A stretch of DNA of 64,000 nucleotides from Ruminococcus sp. (GCA_004555265.1 SFIQ01000005.1:74076-138075); one strand, 5' to 3'. Shown: positions 53,257 to 60,569, counted from the stretch's first letter. Translations and numbers: made by a program. Notes: generated by a model not told the origin, from the letters alone.

Positions 53257-53919
53257 TTATTTCAGCAGTTCAAATCGGTTTTTGGTGCATTTTAAAACGC
53301 CCGCGCGCCGCAGTTTGCCGATTTCCGCCGAAAGCCCGCTGCGGTCGATTTCCAAATAATCGGCAAGCGCCTGGCGGTCAAAGGGAACGGTAAAACACCG
53401 ACTGCCCGCTTTTTTGGCTTGTAAAAGCAAATAGGCCATCAATTTTTCTTTGGTGGTGCGCTTGGCGGTGATTTCGAGTTTTTGGTGCAACAGTAAATTC
53501 TTGGCAGCGGTAATTTTTAATAAATTAAAAATCAGTTTTCCGTGCAATCCGCAAATCGGCGCATTTGTGTCCGCGAGTTTTTGAAACGAGAACAGCAAAA
53601 CCGTTGTATCTGTTTTTGCTTCGGCGCAAATGGGGGTTGCCGCAACCTCGGCGCACGCAAACGACTCCCCGAACAACTCCGCCGCTTCCACTGTCGCCAA
53701 AATACTGCGGTTGCCGAAATAATCCGTGCGCGAAATTTGTACCGAACCGTTCAGCACAATGCCGATATACCGCGCGTTTTCCCCCTCTGCAAAAATGACT
53801 TCGTTTTTTCGGTATTTTCTTGTTTTGGCATGTAAACATGTCAATACTTTCGGATATTCTGCCGCGGAGATGCCGTCAAACAGCGGGCATTTTTCAAAAA
53901 TTCCAGTATATTCCGGCAT
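53257..53919 (-). CDS. Crp/Fnr-family transcriptional regulator
   Basis: 220 residues. A cyclic-nucleotide-binding-like beta barrel (VIFAEGENARYIGIVLNGSVQIS, LFGESFACAEVAATPICA) joins a winged HTH (FDRQALADYLEIDRSGLSAEIGKLRRAGVL). No N-terminal Cys cluster of the Fnr type is seen, so it probably does not hold its own Fe-S cluster. It is divergent from a 4Fe-4S protein gene, a pairing often seen in anaerobes where the regulator controls ferredoxin/Hcp genes under nitrosative stress; no hcp is present here. Confidence 0.92.
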   Translation of the reverse strand: MPEYTGIFEKCPLFDGISAAEYPKVLTCLHAKTRKYRKNEVIFAEGENARYIGIVLNGSVQISRTDYFGNRSILATVEAAELFGESFACAEVAATPICAEAKTDTTVLLFSFQKLADTNAPICGLHGKLIFNLLKITAAKNLLLHQKLEITAKRTTKEKLMAYLLLQAKKAGSRCFTVPFDRQALADYLEIDRSGLSAEIGKLRRAGVLKCTKNRFELLK

Positions 53920-53933
53920 AAAAACCTCTCTTT

Positions 53934-53949
53934 TGTTGCATTTTCAACA
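53934..53949. promoter_or_regulatory. Palindromic operator candidate between Crp/Fnr and ferredoxin genes
   Basis: TGTTG-N6-CAACA (53934-53949), a 16-base dyad just upstream of the Crp/Fnr ribosome site. Likely autoregulation; TATACA at 53974-53979 may be the rightward minus-10. Confidence 0.45.
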
Positions 53950-54005
53950 TACAGTTTGCGTGAAATATCGTATGCTATACACAAATCAGTAAGGAGGACA
54001 CAAAA

Positions 54006-54710
54006 ATGATTCGAAAAATTATCAAAATAGACGAAGAAAAATGCATCGGTTGCGGTGCGTGTGCCGAGGCGTGCCACGAAGGCGCGATTGCTATGGTGGA
54101 CGGCAAAGCCAAACTGATGCGCGAAGATTACTGCGACGGTTTGGGCGATTGTTTGCCCGCCTGCCCGACAGATGCGATTTCGTTTGAAGAACGCGAAGCC
54201 CCCGCATACAACGAAGCGGCTGTCAAAGCCGCCAAAGCGGGAAAGGCGCAAAACGAACCTTTGCCGTGCGGCTGTCCGAGCGCGCATGCCAAAGCCTTAC
54301 GGCATACTGCCGCAGAAGCGTCCGCGCAAACGGCCGACGCGGTTCAAAGCGAACTGATGCAGTGGCCCGTGCAAATCAAATTGGTGCCCGTCAACGCGCC
54401 GTATTTTGACCGTGCAAATCTGTTGGTCGCCGCTGACTGTACCGCCTTTGCGTACGGCGATTTTCACCGCGATTTTATCCGCAATCATATCACGCTTGTC
54501 GGCTGTCCGAAGTTGGACGAGGGCGACTACGCCGAAAAACTGACGCAGATTATTGCAAATAACAACTTGAAAAGCGTAACGGTTGTGCGTATGGAAGTGC
54601 CCTGTTGCGGCGGCATAGAAAACGCCGTGAAGCGCGCATTGCAGGCAAGCGGGAAATGCTTGCCGTGGCGCGTTGTGACCATATCTACGGACGGCAGAAT
54701 TTTAGAATAA
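54006..54710 (+). CDS. 4Fe-4S ferredoxin-type protein
   Basis: 234 residues. CIGCGACAEACHEGA gives a complete 4Fe-4S motif; the second, CDGLGDCLPACPTDA, has one spacing change but keeps four cysteines. The rest holds CGCPSAH, a CTAFAYGDFHRDF segment and VPCCGGIENAV, similar to proteins annotated as 4Fe-4S binding proteins next to Crp/Fnr regulators in Clostridia. Probably an electron carrier or sensor in anaerobic stress. ATG 54006 after AAGGAGG. Confidence 0.88.
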   Translation: MIRKIIKIDEEKCIGCGACAEACHEGAIAMVDGKAKLMREDYCDGLGDCLPACPTDAISFEEREAPAYNEAAVKAAKAGKAQNEPLPCGCPSAHAKALRHTAAEASAQTADAVQSELMQWPVQIKLVPVNAPYFDRANLLVAADCTAFAYGDFHRDFIRNHITLVGCPKLDEGDYAEKLTQIIANNNLKSVTVVRMEVPCCGGIENAVKRALQASGKCLPWRVVTISTDGRILE

Positions 54711-54722
54711 CAAAAGCCATTC

Positions 54723-54754
54723 GGCGCCGATGCATAACAACCTGCATCGGCGCC
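54723..54754. promoter_or_regulatory. 12-bp perfect hairpin between ferredoxin and choloylglycine hydrolase genes
   Basis: GGCGCCGATGCA / TGCATCGGCGCC (54723-54734, 54743-54754), loop of 8. No T-run follows; it ends 6 bases before the minus-35 of the next gene, so it may be a partial terminator or an operator. Confidence 0.5.
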
Positions 54755-54760
54755 AAACTA

Positions 54761-54789
54761 TTGAAAGCGAAACACATCTGTGCTAAAAT
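54761..54789 (+). promoter_or_regulatory. sigma-A promoter of the choloylglycine hydrolase gene
   Basis: TTGAAA (54761-54766), 17-base spacer, TAAAAT (54784-54789), 35 bases before ATG 54824. Confidence 0.75.
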
Positions 54790-54823
54790 AACAGGTAGAA
54801 ATTCAACAAAACGGAGGCTTTTT

Positions 54824-55798
54824 ATGTGCACAGCGGCAACGTATAAAACGAAGGATTTTTATTTCGGCAGGACGCTGGATTACGAGTTTTCTTATGGTGA
54901 TGAGGTGGTCATAACCCCGCGCAAGTATCCGTTTTCGTTTCGCAACGCGGGAGAAATGAAAAGCCATTATGCCATCATCGGTATGGCGTGCGTGGCGGAA
55001 AATACGCCGCTTTACTATGACGCGATGAATGAAAAAGGGCTTTGTATGGCGGGCTTGAATTTTGTGGGCAACGCCGTGTATCACAAACCCGAAGCGGGCA
55101 AAGACAATGTCGCGCAGTTCGAGTTTATCGCTTGGATTTTGGGGCAGTGTGCCGATGTCAAAGCGGCGCGCGCGAAACTGCAAAATCTCAATTTGACCGA
55201 CACACCGTTCAACGCAAAATTGCCTGTGGCACAACTGCATTGGATTCTTGCCGACCGCAACGAGGCAATTACGATAGAATCGGTTGAGGATGGCTTAAAA
55301 ATCTATGATAACCCCGTGGGGGTGCTGACCAACAATCCGCCGTTCCCCGCGCAGATGTTCCGTTTGAACGATTATATGCATCTGTCGTCGAAATCGCCCG
55401 AAAATCACTTTGCCGAAAGCCTGCCGCTTTCCACATACAGCCGCGGTATGGGCGCTATGGGCTTGCCGGGGGATTTGTCCTCGCAGTCGCGGTTCGTCCG
55501 TGTGGCGTTTACAAAAATGCATGCCGTTTCGGGTGACAGCGAGCTAGAAAGCGTCAGTCAATTCTTCCATATTTTAGGCTCGGTTGACCAACAGCGCGGC
55601 TGTTGCGATGTCGGGGAGGGGAAGTATGAAATCACGCTTTACACCTCTTGCTGTAACGCCGACAAAGGCATTTATTATTACAACACCTATGAAAACCACC
55701 AAATCAGCGGCGTCGATATGCACAAAGCGGATTTAGACGGCGCTTCCCTTGTACGCTATCCGCTTGTAACCGGCGAACAGATTTTGATGCAGAATTGA
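54824..55798 (+). CDS. bsh: Choloylglycine hydrolase family protein (probable bile salt hydrolase)
   Basis: 324-residue Ntn hydrolase. After removal of Met1, Cys2 becomes the nucleophile; Arg16, Asp19, Asn79, Asn171 (in VLTNNPPF) and Arg223 (in SSQSRFVRVAF) match the catalytic set of bile salt hydrolases. LPGDLSS and the SRGMGAMGLPG segment favour BSH over penicillin V acylase. It would deconjugate glycine- or taurine-bile acids in the cytoplasm, pointing to a gut host. ATG 54824 has GGAGG 6 bases upstream. It stands alone with its own promoter. Confidence 0.88.
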   Translation: MCTAATYKTKDFYFGRTLDYEFSYGDEVVITPRKYPFSFRNAGEMKSHYAIIGMACVAENTPLYYDAMNEKGLCMAGLNFVGNAVYHKPEAGKDNVAQFEFIAWILGQCADVKAARAKLQNLNLTDTPFNAKLPVAQLHWILADRNEAITIESVEDGLKIYDNPVGVLTNNPPFPAQMFRLNDYMHLSSKSPENHFAESLPLSTYSRGMGAMGLPGDLSSQSRFVRVAFTKMHAVSGDSELESVSQFFHILGSVDQQRGCCDVGEGKYEITLYTSCCNADKGIYYYNTYENHQISGVDMHKADLDGASLVRYPLVTGEQILMQN

Positions 55799-56670
55799 GT
55801 TTGTCAATTTTAGAGCGCCCCAACTTGCCAAAGCGCAAAAACCCGTACATGCATAGCATAATATAAATTTTTATTTGTCATCCTGAGCGAAGCGAAGGAT
55901 CTCCAAAAGCACAAAACAAAAATATACGACACGAGATTCTTCGCCTATCGGCGCAGAATGACAACGCGTAGGGGTCGGCGTCCTCGACGACCCGTTATTC
56001 CTCCCTCTGGGAGGGAGGTGGCTTTTGCCGTAGGCAAAAGACGGAGGGAGAGAGAAAATATCTGTTTGTTTCTCTCCCCCAGTCAAATGCGTTGCATTTG
56101 ACAGCCTTGCCCTCTCGCGGTACCCGATTTTGTTTACGGCTTGGAGCGCCGAACAAAATCGACCGCTTCGCCCACAAATGCCCGCCCTACCCTGAAAATT
56201 TTATTTCGTGCGTAGGGAACGGTCTTGACCGTTCCGCGAAATGATATCGCATTTTGTCGGGCGAACACAGTTCGCCCCTACGATTCGTAGGGAACAACCT
56301 TAGTGTTGTTCCGCGAAATTACATCAAAATTCGCGGGCGGGCGCGGAGACCCGCCCCTACAACGGGGTGCCGAGTCGTCGCCCCCTACAACTGTTTCTCT
56401 CCCTCCGGCTTTCAGGAAATGAGAGAAAAGCTCTACAATCTCCCTCCGTCACGGCTATGCCGTGCCACCTCCCTCCCAGAGGGAGGAATATAAGGATTGC
56501 GGCTACGCCGCTAAATAAAAATTTACGGTAGGGCGCTGTTGCCCGCACCGTTCGGTTGGGGGCTAAAATCACAAAAACGGGCGGGGATTTTTCTCTGCCC
56601 GTTCTTTGTTTGTGCTGTTTTGCCGCGGAGCGGACAAAAGATTGCCGATTTAAAAAATTTTTTTTCAAAA
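55799..56670. repeat. Dense intergenic repeat region
   Basis: About 870 bases without a credible gene. It holds one copy of the TGTCATCCTGAG inverted repeat (55876-55963), palindromic units of the TAGGG family (about 55970-55995 and 56212-56400), and a pair of inverted copies of a GGGAGGGAGGTGGC-type sequence (about 55999-56023 and 56463-56490) facing each other. The hairpin AACGGGC / GCCCGTT near 56576 could be a terminator. Short frames here are not coding. Confidence 0.8.
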
Positions 56671-56675
56671 ACCTA

Positions 56676-56706
56676 TTGACTCTTACGTTGCGTTATAGTT
56701 TATACT
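56676..56706 (+). promoter_or_regulatory. MerR-type promoter/operator
   Basis: TTGACT (56676-56681) and TATACT (56701-56706) are 19 bases apart, the stretched spacing that MerR proteins remodel, and the spacer carries the imperfect dyad CTCTTACGTTGCGTTATAG. It lies 25 bases before the merR-like ATG, so autoregulation is expected. Confidence 0.8.
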
Positions 56707-56730
56707 GTACTTACACGGGAGGGAAAGCAT

Positions 56731-57459
56731 ATGAAAACCGTAAATGAAGTCAGCAAATTAACAGGTGTCAGCGTGCGCACACTGCACCATTACGATGCAA
56801 TCGGCCTTTTAAAGCCCACACAAGTTACCGCGGCGGGCTATCGGCTGTATGACGATACAGCGCTTGCACGGTTGCAGACGATTTTGCTGTTTCGTGAACT
56901 GCAATTCCCTTTAAAGGAAATCAAATCCATTCTGGACAGTCCGGACTTTGATAGAGAACAGGCGTTACAGCAGCAAATCGGTCTTTTGGAACTGCAACGC
57001 CGACAGTTGGATAAACTCATCTCCTTTGCCCGTGAAATTATAGAAACAGGAGTTGATACTATGGATTTTTCCCCATTTGATAAAACCGAAATTGAGCAGT
57101 ATAAAGCCGAGGTGAAAGCACGGTGGGGCGAAACCGCCGCCTACAAAGAATACGAGGAGAAAACGGCGGCGCAGAGCGAAAAAACGCAAACCGATGCGGC
57201 AGAAAAATTGATGCAGGTTTTTGCAAAGTTCGGTAAAGTAAAACACACGGTCCCCGAATCCGACGAAGCGCAAGCCTTGGTCGAATCGTTGCGGCAATGC
57301 ATTACGGAGAACTACTACAACTGCACTCCGCAAATCCTTAAAAGTCTCGGGCAGATGTATGTGGGCGACGAACGTTTCAAAGCGAATATCGACGCACGCG
57401 GCGGCGTTGGCACGGCAGAATTCGCGAGCAAAGTTATCGGGATGTATTGCGCCAAATAA
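56731..57459 (+). CDS. MerR-family regulator with TipAS-like ligand domain
   Basis: 242 residues. The N-terminal winged HTH (VNEVSKLTGVSVRTLHHYDAIGLLKPTQVTAAGYRLY; key part VRTLHHYD) is followed by a dimerisation helix and, from about residue 120, a TipAS-like antibiotic-recognition domain (ending YNCTPQILKSLGQMYVGDERFKANID, with FASKVIGMY at the end). TipAL/Mta-type proteins respond to thiopeptides or multidrug ligands. No efflux gene is adjacent; the next gene is convergent. Confidence 0.92.
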   Translation: MKTVNEVSKLTGVSVRTLHHYDAIGLLKPTQVTAAGYRLYDDTALARLQTILLFRELQFPLKEIKSILDSPDFDREQALQQQIGLLELQRRQLDKLISFAREIIETGVDTMDFSPFDKTEIEQYKAEVKARWGETAAYKEYEEKTAAQSEKTQTDAAEKLMQVFAKFGKVKHTVPESDEAQALVESLRQCITENYYNCTPQILKSLGQMYVGDERFKANIDARGGVGTAEFASKVIGMYCAK

Positions 57460-57460
57460 A

Positions 57461-57508
57461 CACGCGGCTGATTGAACTCGAAAATGCAATCAGCCGCGTG
57501 TGTTTTTA
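57461..57508. terminator. Bidirectional terminator between merR-like and hydrolase genes
   Basis: Perfect 14-bp stem (57461-57474 / 57487-57500) followed by TGTTTTTA rightward; leftward an upstream AAATAAA gives a short T-run. Confidence 0.85.
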
Positions 57509-58201
57509 TAGATAGGTTTTTTCCCATTTTCGCAGTACGGCAAGCTGTTCGTCCGTGTGAAACCAATGCTCGCCGTCCTCGTATATTTGCAGGGAACAGC
57601 CGAAAATATCGGCAAAATCAATTACCGTCCTGCGGTCGGTTAAATTGTCTTGCCCCGCGTACAGTATCGCATTCGGGCTGTTCCAAGTGTTTATCGGGTG
57701 TTCCTTTGCATAGGTGTAATATGCCCAGGAAAGCACTTCACCGAAATCTGTGGGAATTTCCTTTTTCAACTGTAACTGTTCCGGGCTTACTGCCGCCCAA
57801 CCCATCATTTTTTCAATCAATGCGGCCATATCCAAAACAGGGGAGAGGAACAGGCAGTTTGCAAAGTGCTCATTTGAAAAGGAAAGCAAAGAAAAGTATG
57901 TGCCGATGCTGACAGCATACAGCGAAACGCTTTGCCAATGTCGCTTCGCATAAGACAAAACCCCTTGCAGTTCGGGCACAACCTCCCACGGTACAAGTTT
58001 TTCCGCATTGTCCATGCGTTCGCCGTGCTCGGGCAGGTCAAAACTCAACACTTGAAAGCCTTTGTCACAGGCAATTTCGGCAAAATTCTGCGCGTCTTCC
58101 TTACTGCCGCATTTGCCGTGCACAAACAAATAAACCTTGTCCGACGGCGCACCGAAAATTATTGCGGGAATATGATTTATCATACAATATCGCTTTTTCA
58201 C
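57506..58201 (-). CDS. Alpha/beta hydrolase
   Basis: 231 residues from GTG 58201 (GGGCGG upstream; a longer frame starts at 58267). VYLFVHGKCGSKEDAQNFAEIA gives the oxyanion HG motif, LSFDLPEHGERM the strand-4 region, LYAVSIGTYFSLL the nucleophile elbow (here VSIGT, Ser) and the late Asp/His in YAGQDNLTD and DGEHWFH. Substrate unknown; similar proteins are esterase- or peptidase-like. It is the last host gene before the tRNA scar. Confidence 0.85.
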   Translation of the reverse strand: MKKRYCMINHIPAIIFGAPSDKVYLFVHGKCGSKEDAQNFAEIACDKGFQVLSFDLPEHGERMDNAEKLVPWEVVPELQGVLSYAKRHWQSVSLYAVSIGTYFSLLSFSNEHFANCLFLSPVLDMAALIEKMMGWAAVSPEQLQLKKEIPTDFGEVLSWAYYTYAKEHPINTWNSPNAILYAGQDNLTDRRTVIDFADIFGCSLQIYEDGEHWFHTDEQLAVLRKWEKTYL

Positions 58202-58337
58202 GGCATACCGCCCTTTCTTTTCTTTCTGATTTGAAATACTGACAACGCAAATTCGGCGCGGCAGCAAGTATATTTCTCATTTTCATTTTACCATAAAACA
58301 AAAGCAACCGCAATCAAAAAAGATTACGGTTACTTTT

Positions 58338-58393
58338 TGGCGGAGACGGAGAGATTCGAACTCTCGAGCCCGTTAGGGCTAACGCATTTCGAG
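58338..58393 (-). pseudogene. 3' half of tRNA-Ser(CGA), probable integration attachment site
   Basis: Leftward the sequence reads CTCGAAA (anticodon loop, CGA), TGCGT (3' side of the anticodon stem), a GCCC/GGGC variable arm, GAGAGTTCGAATCTCTC (T arm), the acceptor strand CGTCTCC, G and CCA (58340-58338). Upstream of the anticodon loop there is no matching stem, D arm or acceptor 5' strand. Tyrosine integrases recombine in such tRNA halves, leaving a displaced 3' half at one end. CCA points towards the host side (left), so the element is to the right. Confidence 0.85.
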
Positions 58394-58663
58394 TCTTTTA
58401 GTCATCGTGTAAAGAACTGGTCGTTTAGTGTCTATTTCAGGTCGTCTCGTCTGCGCCGAAAGCCACTTAAAATAAGGCTTTTTCGCCCTTGAAGCCTTGT
58501 TACGATTGCATTTTTTCAAAGTGGGTTCAAATCGGCATTTTTGCCGATTTTGGAGAGAAATCGGGGAAGACAGGAGAGAAATCACGAGAGAAGGCAATAC
58601 AAAATTACATACACCGCAGAAAGGACTTCAAGCCGACGGAATCTATTTTTTGAGGTGTATTAG
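58394..58663. other. Element-end intergenic region
   Basis: No gene. Two GGTCGT direct repeats (near 58419 and 58440) could be integrase arm sites. A hairpin AAATCGGC / GCCGATTT (58529-58536, 58543-58550) followed by T is a weak terminator. GAGGTG before ATG 58664 is the next ribosome site. Confidence 0.4.
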
Positions 58664-59233
58664 ATGAAGAATCTACCGATTGACTGGGACAGCGTGCCCG
58701 ATGTGATGAATAAGGATCAGTTTTATCGCCTTTGCCATATCAGTAAGTCCACGGCTTTGCACCTGCTCAAAAGCGGCAAGGTGCCCTGCGAGTGGACAGG
58801 CAAGAAAACACGGTGCTATAAAATCAAAAAAGAGGATGTCCGGGCATATCTTGAGGAGCGAGCCATCTATCCCGAACTCTATTCCGCACCGAGGGGATGG
58901 TACGGCAGTCATTATGTAGCGAAGCTCTCCAAAGAACTGCCCGAGGATGTCCTCCGGCAAATGCACGACTATTACGCCAAACTGCTCGGCAAGTATAAGG
59001 TCGTGACCGTGCAGGAGATAGTCACCTTGACCGGCTACGCCAAAACCACCGTCAATAATTGGTGCAACCGTGGGCAACTTAAATCGTTCCGCAAAGGACA
59101 GCTCTTTTACATACCGAAAATCTTTCTAATCGACTTATTCTGTTCGCTGACCTTCCGTTCCATCACCCGCAAAAGCCTGTGGCATATCCAAACGCTCAAC
59201 GATTTTCAGCGGAAGATGAAGCAGAAGAAGTAA
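58664..59233 (+). CDS. Double helix-turn-helix protein, excisionase-like
   Basis: 189 residues with two MerR/excisionase-type HTH units: DQFYRLCHISKSTALHLLKSGK with CYKIKKEDVRAYLEER (residues about 18-65), and VTVQEIVTLTGYAKTTVNNWCNRGQLKSF with LFYIPKIFLIDLF (about 115-165). Proteins of this form lie at the ends of clostridial integrative elements and are thought to act in excision or regulation. It is the first gene inside the tRNA scar, and has a strong terminator after it. Confidence 0.8.
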   Translation: MKNLPIDWDSVPDVMNKDQFYRLCHISKSTALHLLKSGKVPCEWTGKKTRCYKIKKEDVRAYLEERAIYPELYSAPRGWYGSHYVAKLSKELPEDVLRQMHDYYAKLLGKYKVVTVQEIVTLTGYAKTTVNNWCNRGQLKSFRKGQLFYIPKIFLIDLFCSLTFRSITRKSLWHIQTLNDFQRKMKQKK

Positions 59234-59271
59234 AAGTAACCGCCTCTGCATTTTCGCAGAGGCGGTTACTT
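59234..59271. terminator. 16-bp intrinsic terminator
   Basis: AAGTAACCGCCTCTGC pairs perfectly with GCAGAGGCGGTTACTT (59234-59249, 59256-59271). The T-run is short rightward; leftward it follows the stop of the frameshifted gene. Confidence 0.8.
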
Positions 59272-59276
59272 GTCAA

Positions 59277-59440
59277 TTAGTCATCATCTTCATCATCCGA
59301 CCAACCGGATATGATATGTAATTCACCGGAATCCATATCCATTGCCATATTATCTCCCATACGCATCAGCAAATCGCCATATTGTCTGAGATTGTATGTG
59401 CAAAATCTCCGTCATCGTAGTCAAAAAAGTATTTTCCCAT
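59277..59440 (-). pseudogene. Frameshifted small acidic protein gene
   Basis: From ATG 59440 the frame gives MGKYFFDYDDGDFAHTISDN then MAIC and a stop. Moving the frame by one base near 59375 continues as DLLMRMGDNMAMDMDSGELH and IISGWSDDEDDD to TAA at 59277-59279. A one-base deletion in a 54-residue acidic protein, or a programmed frameshift, explains this. Part of the leftward HNH transcript (12 bases downstream of the HNH stop). Confidence 0.5.
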
Positions 59441-59452
59441 AAATAAAACTCC

Positions 59453-59794
59453 TTACTCAATTCTAATGATTTCGTGATCTCTTGTTCCGTATATCCGTTT
59501 AACTTGATACAGGGATTCGCCAATCCAAAATGTGATTTTGTTCGCAGCTTCTTCATTTGTTGCAATGTTGGTGCAGAGTAAATTGCTTTTTGCGTTTGTT
59601 CCTCCGCAAGCTGACGGCAATATATGATGAATGTTCCACCCACAATATATTTTTTGCCCATAATAGTTTACAGAGAAGTTATTGTTACCATAGCCGTCTT
59701 TACACATTAAATTCCCGTGAAAATCCTCTGCATACTGTTTGTTGCCGTAGCACTCTTCCCAAAATCGCAGAGCGTTATATTTATTGATTTTCAT
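59453..59794 (-). CDS. Small HNH endonuclease
   Basis: 113 residues from ATG 59794, with GGAGGTGA 5 bases upstream. The HNH fold is visible as WNIHHILPSACGGTNAKSNLLCTNIATNEEAANK: His-His pair, Asn and the second His replaced by Asn in the last helix (NEEAANK). Unlike typical free-standing HNH proteins it has no CxxC zinc pairs. The N-terminal NKYNALRFWEECYGNKQYAEDF and C-terminal SLYQVKRIYG recur in mobile elements of gut Clostridia, as I recall. It is preceded by a strong promoter and a long foldable leader. Confidence 0.85.
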   Translation of the reverse strand: MKINKYNALRFWEECYGNKQYAEDFHGNLMCKDGYGNNNFSVNYYGQKIYCGWNIHHILPSACGGTNAKSNLLCTNIATNEEAANKITFWIGESLYQVKRIYGTRDHEIIRIE

Positions 59795-59805
59795 TACTTT
59801 CACCT

Positions 59806-60150
59806 CCAATCCGGACAAAAAGTAAAACCATACACATTATGCGTGTATGGTCTCAATCTGTCCGAATTGGTACTTTACACGCATAACAACCAAGACGGTC
59901 ACCTAAATGACTGTCTAAGAAGTATGGTGTAAAGCTTTGATACAGCAACTGGGCCCACCTCAAAGGAGAGGAGAATCTCCCGGAGCCTATCTTGTGGGTT
60001 CTCAACGGCGTAACGAGAATTTTAATCGACGTTGATAGTATCTTGGAATTACATATTTTAAGCTTGTAGAAGTTTTGAGTCCTTTGTCCTTTTCGGATTT
60101 CTCGTCGCTCCGTCATACAAAGTACTTCAAATTTAACATAACCTACATCA
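59806..60150 (-). ncRNA. Putative structured RNA / leader of the HNH gene
   Basis: Transcribed leftward from the consensus promoter at 60154-60182. Pairings seen by eye: 60099-60108 with 60008-60019 (10 bp, 2-base bulge), 59994-60001 with 59951-59958 (8 bp with G-U), 59927-59934 with 59873-59880 (8 bp) enclosing 59908-59916 with 59893-59901 (9 bp), and 59859-59870 with 59806-59817 (12 bp, one G-U) enclosing 59843-59850 with 59828-59835 (8 bp). The last helix ends inside the HNH ribosome site. Not a tRNA, RNase P, SRP, tmRNA or 6S RNA by motif. Could be an HNH-associated RNA of a new kind or a long regulatory leader. Confidence 0.55.
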
Positions 60151-60153
60151 TAA

Positions 60154-60182
60154 ATTATATCTTGGAAAGTAAATAATGTCAA
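60154..60182 (-). promoter_or_regulatory. Perfect-consensus sigma-A promoter, leftward
   Basis: TTGACA (60182-60177), exactly 17 bases, TATAAT (60159-60154). The predicted start near 60147 lies about 350 bases before the HNH ATG. Such perfect promoters usually drive abundant RNAs. Confidence 0.92.
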
Positions 60183-60216
60183 TTAGAAAATCTGCGATTT
60201 GAAAATTCGCATACTC

Positions 60217-60262
60217 GCACCTGCTTTTCGATTTTGCTAAACTGTAATCGAAAGGCAGGTGC
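60217..60262 (+). promoter_or_regulatory. 17-bp hairpin covering the DUF6809 ribosome site
   Basis: Arms 60217-60233 and 60246-60262 pair at 17 positions (one G-U) with a 12-base loop. The ribosome site AGGTG (60257-60261) lies within the right arm, 8 bases before ATG 60270, so translation should be blocked unless the stem opens. Confidence 0.75.
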
Positions 60263-60269
60263 ATTATTT

Positions 60270-60569
60270 ATGTCACGGTTTATAGAAGAATTTTACTACG
60301 GAAATATTGATCCGCAGGAACGCAGTACAAAAGAAAATAAGACGGTGCAAAAGCAAATGGAAGTCCTGATGAATAACGAGGATTTACTGACCAACGCCCT
60401 GACCGACAAGTCGAAGAAATGGTTTCTCGACTATGTGAACGCTTGGGGTGTTGTCAACGGCGAATCCAATCTCGACAGTTTCATTATGGGATTCCGCCTC
60501 GGTGCAAACTTCGCCTATGAAGCTTTTGTAGAAACAAAAGCACCGTTTGAAGATTTGTTAAAGGAGTGA
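60270..60569 (+). CDS. DUF6809-family protein
   Basis: 99 residues from ATG 60270. SRFIEEFYYGNIDPQERSTK and FLDYVNAWGVVNGESNLDSFIMGFRLGA match a family common in mobile elements of gut Clostridia (DUF6809, recalled from annotation of such elements). Helical, soluble, function unknown. First of a tight + operon: the next start overlaps its stop. Confidence 0.8.
   Translation: MSRFIEEFYYGNIDPQERSTKENKTVQKQMEVLMNNEDLLTNALTDKSKKWFLDYVNAWGVVNGESNLDSFIMGFRLGANFAYEAFVETKAPFEDLLKE

Noticed and set aside
56254..56493. Short frames in the repeat region
   Set aside because: They read through palindromic repeats and have no ribosome sites or protein-like composition.
58338..58450. Intact tRNA-Ser gene
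   Set aside because: Only the 3' half is present; no D arm, and the anticodon stem and acceptor 5' strand do not match, although a chance CGTCTCG occurs at 58443.
59453..59794. IscB/IsrB-type RNA-guided nuclease
   Set aside because: Protein is too short and lacks RuvC and PLMP regions; only the HNH part is seen.
59795..60150. Group I or group II intron containing the HNH gene
   Set aside because: No P7/P3 core of group I and no domain V of group II could be found; no split host gene around it.
59853..60182. 109-codon minus frame upstream of the HNH gene
   Set aside because: Starts at the minus-35 of the consensus promoter, so it would lie upstream of its own transcript start, has no ribosome site, and overlaps the paired segments of the proposed RNA.
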